From assembly GCA_964023275.1 (NCBI GenBank), contig OZ029918.1, positions 29,938,149-30,002,148 of the forward strand: a DNA stretch of 64,000 nt. Direction: 5' to 3'. A program made the position numbers and the translations under genes. Shown here one piece after another: positions 49,501-62,400 of this stretch. Positions within the stretch are counted from its first letter, which is position 1; every line of letters starts with the position of its first letter. The DNA is from Norana najaformis. Lineage: Eukaryota > Annelida > Clitellata > Crassiclitellata > Hormogastridae. Under the pieces are notes generated by a model that made no database searches, was not told the origin of the DNA, and saw only the letters and a program-made list of their open reading frames with translations.

Positions 49501-49650
49501 CGAGGCACGTTAGCCGATTGATTAAAACGCTCAGTTTGTAATGCGGAGAGTGTGGGTTCAAGATTTCCCGAGACGGTTATAAATGCTTTTCGCCTCAGAT
49601 TTACTGACCTTGAGCTCGGAATAAATGCAATATTGAAATAAATCTGTCTA
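49495..49650 (+). mobile_element. tRNA-derived SINE, family 2
   Basis: GTTAGCCGATTGATTAAAAC (box A), GGGTTCAAGATTTCC (box B), GAGACGGTTATAAATGC and a tail with GGAATAAATGCAATATTG. Head and box B match the minus strand of 30025-30210, while the 3' tail differs, so two subfamilies may exist. Confidence 0.68.
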
Positions 49651-49899
49651 ATACCGACAGATCTTCTAGGGCGAAGCATTCTTGAAACCCAATCGTAAGA
49701 CTAAGAGGCCCACATTTAGTGCAATAAGTCCTACTTCTTACTGGACGGTAAATAGCAGCTTGAAAAGAATTTATTTTTATTATTCGGTTAGTGATAGTTT
49801 CTGAGTAAGCCACTGTTATTGTGTTCCGCTGCGCTGAATAGGTAGGCATACATAGGCCGATTATTCAGCGCGAAAGACATGCCTTGCATTAAGAAATGA

Positions 49900-50432
49900 G
49901 CATTTAAACTTGCTTGGCCTTCCAGTTAGAAAAAGCGACAAACGTATCGGATAACATTAGGTTCAGTTATCATGGTTATCGTTTCGGTTAAAGTTTCATA
50001 CCGTTATTGAGTTTCACGCGGTGCTTCTTCTTACTCCATCCGGTGTGTTTTATCCAATTACTTGCGTCGCAGCCTCGGAGTTCCGGCCAGCAGAGCAGAG
50101 CAACCACGATCGACCAACCGACCGACCGACCCGAGTTACGGTGGGGACTAGCTCGGTGCTTGGTCTGCTGGGCCCCCGAGGTTATAGCATGAAGTCTTTG
50201 GTGATCGGTCATCGGGTCTAGGCCTCTCTGTTTTAATAGACTAGAAAGTTTCAGTTTACACCTGCACCGGCAGCGTTTTGTTGGCGCAACGTAAACCAGA
50301 CAACAAAGTCCTAGGCACATTTTCGCATTCGGTGGAGGTGGTATAGTTCGGCTGGTTGCACCGCTAGCGTCTGGATTGGATCGTTCAGAATATAATTTTC
50401 CATCGGCGCTGTAAGAAGTTTGGAAGAAGGAA
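49900..50432 (+). promoter_or_regulatory. Probable KANK promoter and 5' UTR
   Basis: Richer in G+C and CpG than its surroundings (CGACCAACCGACCGACCGAC, GCACCGGCAGCG) and placed directly upstream of the first KANK exon. No TATA box is obvious. A long antisense ORF across it has no family features and is not called. Confidence 0.45.
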
Positions 50433-53400
50433 ATGGCTGGTCTGGCCAGGAGGATTACGACTACTACTAAGACCACTTCGTCTGCTGCTTCGTCGAGATT
50501 CATTGGGGGCGGAGACGAAGGGGACGGGGTCATGATGATGGAGCGGATTGGGAGTGATGAGGGAGGAGGAGCGATGATGTTTCGAGGCGGAGGATCTACT
50601 ACTGGAATGCCAGTCCAATCTCTGAGATATGAGTCAGCGGGAACGGCTGATGGTAGGTGGCTTTAAAAAAGTTAGATTGAATCTTATTTTTAGTACATCC
50701 TTATAACTGTAATCGTCGCCTATGTATGTATGTATATATGTATTATATGTATGTGGTTATGTATATATGTATGTACTGTATGTATGTATGTATGTATGTA
50801 TGTATGTATGTATGTATGTATGTATGTATGTATGTCTAGACACAATACGGTGCCTTTTATTACCATGCTAGCTGAAGTGGTGTTGAAGTTCATTAAGAAC
50901 AAGAAGTCCATCTGTAATCAAATAATAACCAGAATGCCAGAAAAGTCACCACAGGCGGACAGTTGCTCACGTGTGGAGCCCAAGCAATGGAGCCCATCAA
51001 AAGTTGGCAGAGGCCCAACTAGAGTCTTCATTGTGACAAACATTATCATCATCATCGTTTACAGCAGCTACAACAGCAACAATGGCAACAGCAGCAGCAA
51101 CAACTACAGCAATAACAACAACAACAACAATTGGCATCTGCGATCCGAATTTGAATCCTGGACCTTTCACATGAAATCAATGTAGATTGCATCACTGAAC
51201 TGTGTGTATGTGTGTATGTATCACTCAACTTGTATAGAATCTTTCAAGTTACTTGCAAAGGCATTGTGGAATATCAGTGAGCACCATCTTAGACATAATT
51301 ACACGAATGCATCCGCATTCATGTGTACACATCATCCCCACCACCATCAGCAATAACGCCAAATAAAAAATCTGGATGACTCATTATTAGAGATAGAGTT
51401 AGAATATCAAGTGATGTTATTAGGCCAGACAATGTTCTGTAGGCATTATTACCTTGGCGCAGCTGCTGTTGTGTATGAACATTTGTATCTGGATGTGTTT
51501 TTATAGTGTCTTTTAAGATCCACTCGAAGGAGATAAGAAGTGGCTGCTGGACAGATTTTAAAAGGTGCTTTTTAAGATAAGTTAAGCTGTAATTTAGAAT
51601 TGCTGTTGATGACAAAGTAGGGCTTCATTGGAGGCCTACAGTATGGTAATTGTTACCCAGTTAGCCTAGCTTCTGGTATCTCTGGCCTGTAGGAATTTGA
51701 CCTAGCTTCTCCAATAGATTATGATTTTTTTGTCTATGATTTCACTTGAAGCGACGATCTATTGATGCCGTGGACATTATGATAACAGCACTACAGAAGT
51801 TGTTAGATTAGATTAGATTAGATTGTTTGTGGAGAGAGTGCAGTCCAAAGTTGTTGCCAGCTGTGATCCACTTTATTGTATTGCATGCAGCTGTGCTGAT
51901 TTATGGTTGAAACTCAGGTAGTCAGATGGATTGCATGCAGACAAGCCTTGATCTCATCTTCTTACTTGCAAAGGAAAGACGACCTTTGAGTAAATCTCAC
52001 AGGGTGTGATTTGTGAGGGAAAGAGGAAACTTCCCCTTCGTTTGAGCAGAATTTCCCCACTGGGATGCAGTTTTCCCAACCGTTGCATAAGCTTGTTTTT
52101 TAAAGGTCTTTTCTGTTCTCTTCTTAAAACTGTGCACTGCACCTTAAATATTTGATACAGATTTTCTATGGCATGCAGAGAATTTTTGAAAGCAGCTACA
52201 AGGATACAGTAATTTGTAGTTTTCATAATTAGGTCAAATCTGTTCTCATCATGTTCAATTTATTTGGCAGTCACTGCTGAGCAGAAATCTAATCTAATCG
52301 AGAAGACTTCTGTAGCGCCTTTATCATAATGCCCAAAGCATCAGTGGATGGTTGCTTCAAGTCAAAATTGCAATCCAAAATCATAATACATTGGAGAAGC
52401 AGGTTCAAATTCCGGTAGGTCAGAGAAACCAGGAGCCAGGCTACGGTGGGTAAGCAACCTGAAAGAGATGCATCTTTAGTTTAGACTTGAATGACTTCAA
52501 AGAATTGACTGAATGAACTGAAATGGGCAGTGAATTCCAAAGCTCTGGACCAGTTACTGAGAAGGCTTAGGAGCCCAACATTGTGGGGTAGGTGGCACGG
52601 CATGAATCACAATGCCCTTTGATCCAGTGTAATATCTGTTAGTGTGAGGGGTGAGCATGGAACGTAGATAGTTTGACAAAATACAGATGAATTTATTTTT
52701 GAGGTTCACTGCGAACAGAGAGCTTCTTGTTGTGGGGCACTGTTAAATGGATTTATGTATTTGTTGTAGGGTACTTATGAACCGATTTATGCATTTCTTT
52801 TTCTTTATGTACACACACTTACATACATACATACACACACTCACGCAAACAACAAAAACCAGTACTGTAGTTGCTTTTGAGAGCTTTTCATGCGTGCTGT
52901 TATAGCTTATAGGCCAAAAGAGCAAATCTGATAGAGCACTGTCAGTCAGCTTTGTCTTCACAACTGTTGTGTCTTTGAAAAGACGCATTTGCTTAAAGAG
53001 GTGCGATACAACTTGTGATTACAGTTACAGTTACAACTGTTATTACTAGTACTATATATGTCTGTATTTATATAGTGCCACTCCATAGTGATGATCAGCT
53101 ATCAACAGTGATGGACAATTGTACATAATGACCTGCTCTAAGTTCTTAAATAATGACCAGCTAAAGGGCTTCTTGGACTTTTTCTCTTTCTTTTCCAAAT
53201 CAAACACTCAGTTCGATTCAACACGATGTAACAAGATACAATACCGTATTTTCTAGTATGCCATTTACACCTAAAGCACATTACTTAGTCACTCCGTAAG
53301 CCACTCCAAACAAGTACGTCTTGAGCCCGCGCTTGAACACTGTTTGTTGGCTCAACCCGTGAGCTGCTGCCCTATACAACTGCTGTGAAGTTGTTGAGCT

Positions 53401-56400
53401 TTACCAGCAGCTGCACAAATTCATCCTGATGTGGGTGGGCAGATTGATGTATTGGAGGGTAAGAAAACCTTCTGACCTTGTACAAGGATTTAATTAATCT
53501 TTGACAATCCAGCCCCACAACCTATAGACTGTTGCTCACCCTCTGCCATTAAGGAGTGTGCAACAGTCTAATGGGTAGCATGCTGGACTGTCAAGGGTCA
53601 GAAGTTCAAATCTCCACCAGGGCAGAAAGGTACTTAAGGATTTCTGCTCTACTTCTGCCCCATAGTGAAATCAACTATAAAATGAATACACTGTACAGCA
53701 CCCTTTTTTGCCTCGACCATATTCCGGCGCTCTATAAATTGTCTTGTTATTATTATTAAAGACAGTACACTGTTGTGGAAGGATCTAGTGTTGAGGAAGA
53801 GCATTGGCTATCCATCCCCAGACGCACAGGCTAAGAAAGTGACATCACTAACACTTGATACACATGGCTGCTTCTTGGTTTGGCTTTAGGGTCTATTCTT
53901 CTTCTTCTTCTTCTTCTTTTCCCATTATATGGATAGTTCCTGCCATTTTAAGGGTCATAGTTGACTCACCAGTTGTGTTTGCTCTGTCAATTCATTCCTG
54001 TCATTCAAGTCTGACTCAAAACTTGCCTTTGCAGGTTGCTTCCTCATCACTTCCTCGTTTTGCTCTCTCGAATCTTTGTATCGACTGGCTTTATTTGAAT
54101 GCAACCATTGATTGATGCCTTGTGCCTTATGGTAATGGCACTATAGAAGTCGTTTGAATAGATTAGATTGTGGTATGACTTTGAAGCAATCACTGACTGA
54201 TGCCTTGTCTGTTATACCGGTGCTATAGAAGTCCGGTTGGATTAAACAGCTGAATGCCTGTGAGCGTCAGAAGAGAGATGAGACTGTGATGAGAGTGTCA
54301 TATATCTAGCGATTTTAGTTGTTCTGTCTGCCACTTCAGTTTAATTGCATTTTTTCACCACTTGAGATGAAATATCTACGTCATCCTGATGCTTAGTCAT
54401 GTCAAGAGCAGGCGAGGAAATAACTCTGTAGGCATCAAGTGTCTGGTAATGAGGGAAAGCCACGATGGTTTTTATAGTTCTAGAAGGATTGTGGCATTTT
54501 GTAGTACTTACCAGGTACTGGTATACCCATGGATATATGTCTGGCTATAGACCACACTGCTTCCAAGACACACTACAGTTTAGGTGCATGATTGCTCTAG
54601 AGACATTAGTGTTTGCAGGTAGCAGACATTTGTTGAGTGCATTCTGCGTATGTATATACGTATGTATGTTTGTAAATTTGTTTTATCTCAAAGCTTATGC
54701 AGCACCTTTAAAGAGCCACTCAAAAGCACTCAAGTTCCTTACAAAGTACTGCCTTTGGTTAGGTTTTGAACTTGTATTTTCTGTGTAACAAAGGGACCGT
54801 GCACTGATTGAACACCACATCTGAGATCGAGTTGTATTTTGCATCTGCCTTGCCACAAATTCATTGGTAAATTCATATAAAATATAAAACGTAACTTTAG
54901 CTTTCATGGGTTTTCGCATCTTCTGTAATTATTTGTCTATTTATTTCATATTTATTTCTTTATTTATTCATCTTGTTTTTTATCCAGTCTAATTTTTTTT
55001 CCTTTAGCAAATTCTGGAGCAACTTATGACTGTATTCTGGTACTAATTGCTGTTATAGGAGGCGATGGCCATTAGGCTCATTGGCTGACCTGGCCTTATT
55101 GTCGGCCTTTTGCTTCTAAGCTTCTAAGCATTTTTGCTGAATTGTTATCAGTAATTGATGTTGATCTTTAAAAGTAAGGCACAGTAGTATATTATAATTG
55201 TTAACTCATTACATTTATGTGTTAAAGCTTTGTCCTTACGACCTTGGTCTTGTGGATGTATGTATGCTTGTGGATGTGTGTATAAATAAAAGGTATCCCT
55301 TTTCTCACATGTGTGTGAGATGTAGGGGAGGCACTGATTTCCTTTTCTTTAAGCCCTTGAGCCAGCAGTGGACGAATCCCAAGGTCCTGGACATGGGGCC
55401 AGTGTATCGCAGGACTTGCCGTTTACTTGCCAACTTACGCCAGTAACAAATTATACTGCATGGAGACAGAGGCACAGGGTGCGCAAAACAACTTGCCCAG
55501 AGTTGTTACATGGAGTCAATCCCGCAACCGCATGATCATTGACCAAACGCGTTAACGATAGACCATCGTGCTGATCTGATGTGTATGCATGTATACTTAT
55601 GTATCTGTGTGTGTAAGTACCTAAATAAGTATGTATATATGTACTAGATTAGCTCTTCAAGCTTTTTCTTCTTCCATTTTCTCTGTATTATCTTTTTCAT
55701 TTTTGCTTTGGTGTCTAACTGCTATTACATTTAGTTATTTTGTTAACTGCTGCTTATTGTAATATTTGTTTCTTGTATGAGTCATGTAACTACTGTAATA
55801 TTTAACTACAGTTTTGTTATATATATTCAGATTGAATCGAATGAAATGAAAATGAAATGAAATGGAAATATCTGCATGTATGTATATGTGTGTGTATGTA
55901 TCTATGTATGCATGTATGTACGTATTTACGTAGTCTTATATTCATGTATGTGTTCATGTATGCATGTATGTATTTCCAATCCAAATTGTTGGTGATATTG
56001 GTTGCAGAGTTAGGCAACACTAGCAGAGGAATAAATTGCTTTGCTTCGGCCTTTCTCTTCCATCATGTGCCTTGGCTTCCAGACCATTAGGCAGGAATTG
56101 CCTAGATGCAGCGGTGCACCATCATGGAGGCCGTGGCCTTATCCTCAGGTAGGAAGAGCTGAGGCCAAAGGTGCTTTGGCTGCTGCAGCTGGTGTACCCT
56201 GCCTAGTTTTCCAAGTAAAACCATCTGCAGTGGCCGACTTTCCGACTCTGGAAAAAAGTCCTCCGACGAAGAACCTCGTAAAATGCTCTATCCAATGCAT
56301 TTTAGTACTGTTGATATAAACAACACCACTTACTTCTATATATACATATGTAACGGTATGCTTCCATATATCCAGGAGATATATGCCTATTTATCTGATA

Positions 56401-59400
56401 TATATAACATAATATACATGAGATAATATATATATATATATATATATATAACTTTTTAAAGTTATTACTTTATTTTACAGGAAAATACAACTTATAATTA
56501 AAACATTTCAAGCTGTAGTTTTGGGAGTCCGTTTTTGTGGTAGTCTGGTTGAGAGGGTGTGGGATAATTTGGTGGTTGGTGGCCTGGGCTGTCAGCTCAA
56601 AGGTCAGGTTTTCCTATCCCCAACAGGGCAGAAAAATGTTTCGCTGTTTCTGCTCCACATGCATCCTGAACAAATTCTACTGCAAAATGAGTACACTGAC
56701 CGTACACTAGATGATCAGTGGGATGATCAGGTGGTGAGGGAGAGGACTGGCTTCACTGACAATTCTTACCATTGGCTGCTTCTCAGGGTTAGCTCAAGGT
56801 ACTCCTCTTAACTTCTTTTGCTAGTGGGTAGCATGCTGGATACTTAGCCCAGGAGTCGTGGATTCAAATTCCATCCAGATATCAACGGTTTGCAAGTTTT
56901 CTGTTCCACTAGTGACCTCTATCGAACTAAGCTAGAAAACAAGTACATTGATAGCACACAGGATTCGATGGAAGAATCACGCAGCGAAAGCGGTCTAGCC
57001 ACCCGCCCACATATGCCGAGACTGAGAAAACTAGGTCACTAATACTTCTCACTCATGGCTGCCTCACAGTGTTAGCTGAAGTGACTGATCTCTACTGCAG
57101 CCGAGTACTAGAGGAATTTGGCCTGTTTATTTCCAGCTCGGAGTCAGTATGAGTGTTTACCAGTTACCTATGTTGATGTGGGTGTACCGTAGGCACTAGT
57201 CTGATTGCCTAAAGGCATTTCTATAGGCCCCGATCAAACCGTGTAGCTCATGTTGGCTGGCTGGGTACCTATGAAAGCAACGACGTCTAACTAACACATT
57301 GTGTGCCGACTTCATCAGCTACTGCTCACACTACGCTAACGTATCGAGAAGCCTGTATGATAGTTGCGCCTGAATTCTCAGTCAGGTCGTGGCCTTTCTA
57401 AGGTGTGGACCGTTCTGTCTGCCTGTCTGTGCAGCTGTCTGCTTGTGGGGATTGCTCTGTCTGCCTGTTTCTGCCTACTCTACTCTAGGCGCTTGCTGGT
57501 TGGCCGTTGTTTGTTTGGCTGTTATCCAATTGAAGATCTATTTTGAAAGCCTCACGATCAGACTGATGACCTATTATCGCGACCAGTAATAATGCTGTGT
57601 TGGGTTTTCAAAAGCCTGTGATTGTCTCATATGGTAGCGATGATGAAGCCAACTAAAATGGCTAGGATGAGGTGATGATGAAGATCAGAGTGATGACGAT
57701 AAGCTGATGAAGAAGAGCAGTCCCTTAACTCGGTCCTTAGTGGCAGCCTTGGGTATGAAGTGGTAGCAGTGACTTCATTTTCTTAGCCTCGGCATATGAG
57801 GGTGGGTGACCAGTCTTCTCCCTAGCCGCCTGATCTTCTCACAGGCATTGAATAATTTTTCCGCTCTGTGGATTTTTGCTGTGGGTGAAACAATAACATT
57901 AATAATAATGAAAACACTAATAACAATTTTTCCTCTTGTTCTTAGGATGTAATCTTTTTGGATTTAAAAAAATAACAGCAATAATAATATAAGACTTGCC
58001 AAGCTTTGAATCCTAGCTGCACTTGCAAGTGATTCAGCTGACTACTACGCCACTGCACAACTGAAAATAGATTTGGAGAGAAAAAGATGCAAAGAGATTT
58101 GAATACAATGTTGCTGTCCCTTCAGTGAGGCCTTAGTTGACCGGGAACCTGAGGATTTTGAATGTTCGAGGTTACTATTTGTCCGAAGGGGGGTGTTTTA
58201 CTGCTGCATAATTTGTTTGTGAAGCTCTGCATTAAGTGGTTTGGGTGGCGTTGAGCGAGGAAAGGAGAGACGCAGGCAGGGAGAAAGAAATGGAGAGAGG
58301 TACATAGGGAGAGACAGAGGGAGGGAGAGAGGGGACCTTGAAGGCGACTGGTCGTAAATCATTGGTGGATGAACCAGGCATTTCTTCGGTGGGATGACAT
58401 AAGTGGATGACTAAACCATGATCTCCTCCTGTCTGCTTTGTCCTTTTTCGTCTGTTTGTAGCCATGCATTCCTAATTAGGTGTACAGTAACTACACCCAG
58501 GTGCCTATAATATGAGACACATGGCCAGATATTAATGTTGGACGGTGGGGGAGGGCGAGTATTTGGCCCAGGCTTTTTTATCTGTGAGGTTCTGACCTTT
58601 TCTGACCATACCTGCCTCATTGATTTCATTTTTGACTAAGAGCTTGTGAATATGCTGGTTCCCATGACTTTTATTCCAGAAAAAATCTGGAAATAAACAA
58701 CGGTTATGATTACAAAATTAACTTCCAAATTTCAGTATATATCCACAGACATTGGGCTCAGAATCCAAAAACTCCATGGCCTCTGTTACCTAGAAGGGAG
58801 TTGGATGGTAGTACCAAATAGAGAGGTCATTTTGTGGGGTACCTACCTCATAAGTGATGATTTCAGTGACTTTGATTCAGTGCTTCTGATGCAGTTTGTA
58901 TTAAGTGATTTGGATTCATTTAATTGAATTTGGTGATTTGGATTCAGTGATTTTATTTGGTGACTTGGATTTGGTGACTTTAAAGTAAGTCATTTTAGTG
59001 ACTGGGTTTCCGTGAATTTGTGTAGCATCGTCTCTGCAGTCAGCCTCTGTACCACTCTCTTCCATGCACTCATTATTCCTTGGATATGTTTTCCTCTTCA
59101 GAAGGTGACACCGAGGATCTGATGGAGCCTGACTTGTCCGACACGAGTCACATGCAGTTTGTCGACGGCCGTTGCAGCTGCTGCCCCTATGGTTACCACG
59201 TTGACCTTGACTTCCTTCAGTACCTTGACTCTGTGAACAACGGCGAGTACCTGAACAGCCTCAAGAAGATACACCACAACAAAGTCCAACTGAGGAAGTC
59301 GATGGAGTCATACCTCCAACAACAAGAGATGGCTGGCAGGGGCGTTCCTCCAGGTTCCCTTCATCCTCAGAGTGTTCTACCAGCTGAACAGTCCACGGAG

Positions 59401-62400
59401 AACTTCATGTCGACGGTCGAGAAGGAGAATCGTGCTGCCACAAGGGTGTTGGACAAGATCGACAAGACGATCGAAGGTCACCTTTCGACCCTTGATCACA
59501 GCGCTGCAGTTCCTAGTGTCAGGACGCACAGAGTCTTGACAGATGGAACAAATCGTTTGTCTGATGTCACGTATGACAAGACATACACAGAGACGATCGA
59601 ACTGCGCAAAATACGTCACCAGCGCAACCAGGAATTCGATTCGGGAAGCTCACTGTCAATCTCCAGCGGCCCTTCGTCACCGACTTTACCATACTCTTCG
59701 GTTCCAGGAATAGAATCGGTTGCACCCTCTGGATTGGGGAGTAGGACTGTCCCGGAAACAACCATGACGAGCACCACATCGTCGATTCCACCAAAGCAGA
59801 AACGGCTGTTGGAATTGGAACAGCAGCTGCTGGAGATCAAGCCCATTCCGCCAACGGATCAGTTCCAGCGAACGTACATCAACTCTGCGGAGTTTGCTTC
59901 CAACATGGCCGGGCTTCTGCCTTCTGACCACGAACAGGATCGTGCCACGCCAACAAACGAAGGGGTGAACGGAGTGGGACGGCCGAGGCAGTCTTCTTCC
60001 CCGGAGATGACACGTATCAGTGCTGCCACCTTGCAGGCAATCCGGGAACAAATGGCGGCCAGTCTTCAGCGAATGCACGAGCTGGAGGAGCAGGTCAAGG
60101 CCATTCCTGTGCTACAGGTACCCATCTCGTTTCATTGAATTTATGCTTCACATTTTGATTTCTTGAAAAACAAATAATTACATTGGGAAATCCTCTATAC
60201 CCTGACTAGTTTTGATTTATAAATGTTGAATTGTTTGTGTTCTTACTTAATAAGTTATTTATTTATGTAATTCAAACAGATTTTTTATTTATAAAATTCC
60301 ATCTCACCTTTCTATGCAATATGAATCGTCTTGTCCAGTTCAGTGGATTCAATTCCAGTATTGCCGATTCCTAACATGTGCAAGATTTGAAGGAAAGAGA
60401 AGCAGAGGAAGGCCAGGACTGGATGGACAATGTAAACAAAAACTTAACAAGACTGAATTTGAGAAAAGCACTAGATTTGGCAAATGATAGAAAAGAATGG
60501 AGCTCATTGCTGATGATAACTCTGATAATGGAGCTGATTACTTATAAAATATTAATTTCTGACATAATAAACCTACTGTTTTTGAAGTGTGATCAAGTGC
60601 TCATTTATCTTGAACAAATATTGATCAGAGTCACGTTTTACAATGAGGATTTTGTCTTTGAGAGGGTTCTTTATGCTTCACTTGACAGGAATTTGTCTCT
60701 GCACTGAATGTTTAAGCATATTAAAAATCCAGTCATGGCGATGACGATGACTAAGATGATGATAATCAAGTTAAAGATAATTATGGTGATGGTGATTATT
60801 ATCGGTATATTGACAATTATGGTCATGAAATTATAAGGCATTGGAGAAATCCAAAAGGTCAGGGAAATTTAATCTATAGAGGGTTATGATGATTTAGGAT
60901 GTTGTTGGTAGTGAATTGGCTGTGTACGCTTGGCCAGAAATTTTGCGTGTTACCAGATTTACGATGAGAATTAGGTTTGTATTCAGCTGTAGTGAAAAAA
61001 ATACGTTTTCGCTGATTTATGATACCGATTAGCTGGCTTTGGGTGTGAGTTGGTCTTTGGCTGGATCGAGGTCAACTGGATTAAGGGCTTCTGGAGGTCC
61101 AGTCGTTATGGTACCTGGCACATGTGGTGTGGTAGTTTAGGCAGGGATGGAGTTGCTGATGGAGATGATTATATGAAATGCAGACGTGGTGTGGCTGTTA
61201 TGGTAATGAAATAGTGCTGGTTGTGAAGGCACTGATGCCATTCCCTATTTTCCAGTAATTTCAGGATCAGGAGAACTGGTAGAGAGTTCATATTTGCCGG
61301 CCTTCAACGTCGGCGGATTAAGAAGTGTACAGAGGGGTGACATGGGGGTGTGCGGTTAGAGCTCAGTTAAGGTTTGGGGGGGGGGCAAGCCCAAGGCAAA
61401 TCTCAGGTCTAAAAAATACTATTCTGATTCCTCCTCTTCTCCTTATCTTTCTCACCACCAAATTCCGAACACCATCCGCCACAACCGCCTGCACGTCTTA
61501 GGGTTTTAAGAATTCTGAGAGTGTAAAGTTGCATTTAATATAAAAATGAAAATGTTATTGTGGCCAGCCACTGATGTGTCCTGTTGAGGTAACGAGAGGT
61601 CTCTGAAAGGTGCTACAAAGAAATTCAGATTCAAGCTTAGGCTCAGACAAACTTGTTTATAACAGGAGCGATAGACTACAATGAGTGCTGAGTACAGTGT
61701 TCTCTCTAAGCTGTGTGCCTGCATGACACGCAGCAGTTTTGTGGCTACGCACACTGAAAAAAATGGTCAAACGTTGTAAAGTCATCCCCAGAAATATTTC
61801 AGCTCAGCATGTTCAGAAACCCACACACTGAATTTTCAGTTTAGAGGGAACTTTACACATGACGGCTGATGTCTGTCAGTATTCCAGCAATGTTAGTGTA
61901 TGCTGTCAGCAGACTTTACTAGCAAGTAATGTGACCTTTGCTAATGGTGTTTGCCTTCAGTGAAATGTGAGCTTGTTGTATGGGTTGTCCCAATGTTAAT
62001 GTGACAACTCTGTAGTGCCCCTGCAGAAACATGGATTCACTAGATACAGAAGCACTAATTAAGTTTAAAATGAGAAGGACGGATGTTTTACCTGTGTGTG
62101 CCTGTCTGGTGTGATCAGGTTTTATATATTTATTTAATTATTGCACTTATACTGGAAACTCATTATATTGCTGCCTTTGAGAACCATGTAATGAGATCCT
62201 TTTGTAAAGCCGAACTACATTGGTATCCATGTCCAGGATCACATTATATCAGAATTTTTATTATGATGGAGTTTGTTATTAGGAGTATCTGGTGTATACA
62301 TGCACAAGGTCAGTAATTCAGAGTCTGAGGAATGAGACTAGTTTGCTTGAATAACTTACTTATCCAGGTTTGTTAGACAGAGTCTGACTCGAACATGGAG

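Larger units (their letters stand above)
50653..53544 (+). other. KANK intron 1, first part
   Basis: Noncoding. It contains a (TATG)n array (50725-50835), CAA/CAG triplet runs (51060-51135), a LINE tail with TTAGA repeats (51745-51830), a minus-strand LINE fragment (52280-52720) and a CA-rich stretch (52810-52850). Confidence 0.75.
54181..59101 (+). other. KANK intron 1, second part
   Basis: No exon is recognised. Contents: SINE family 4 (55315-55580, minus), ATG-rich tetranucleotide tracts (55875-55975), a (TA)n run (56425-56452), SINE family 3 pieces (56575-56715 and 56822-56960) and GGAGA-rich DNA (58255-58340). The intron ends in a strong pyrimidine tract and CTTCAG at 59101. Confidence 0.7.

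Noticed and set aside
49988-50533. A 181-residue antisense ORF over the KANK promoter and first exon
   Set aside because: It has no family features, overlaps a sense exon supported by splicing phase and homology, and owes its length to the GC-rich composition.
59686-60078. Minus-strand ORFs across the KANK KN/coiled-coil exon
   Set aside because: Shadows of the sense coding exon, with no recognisable domain.
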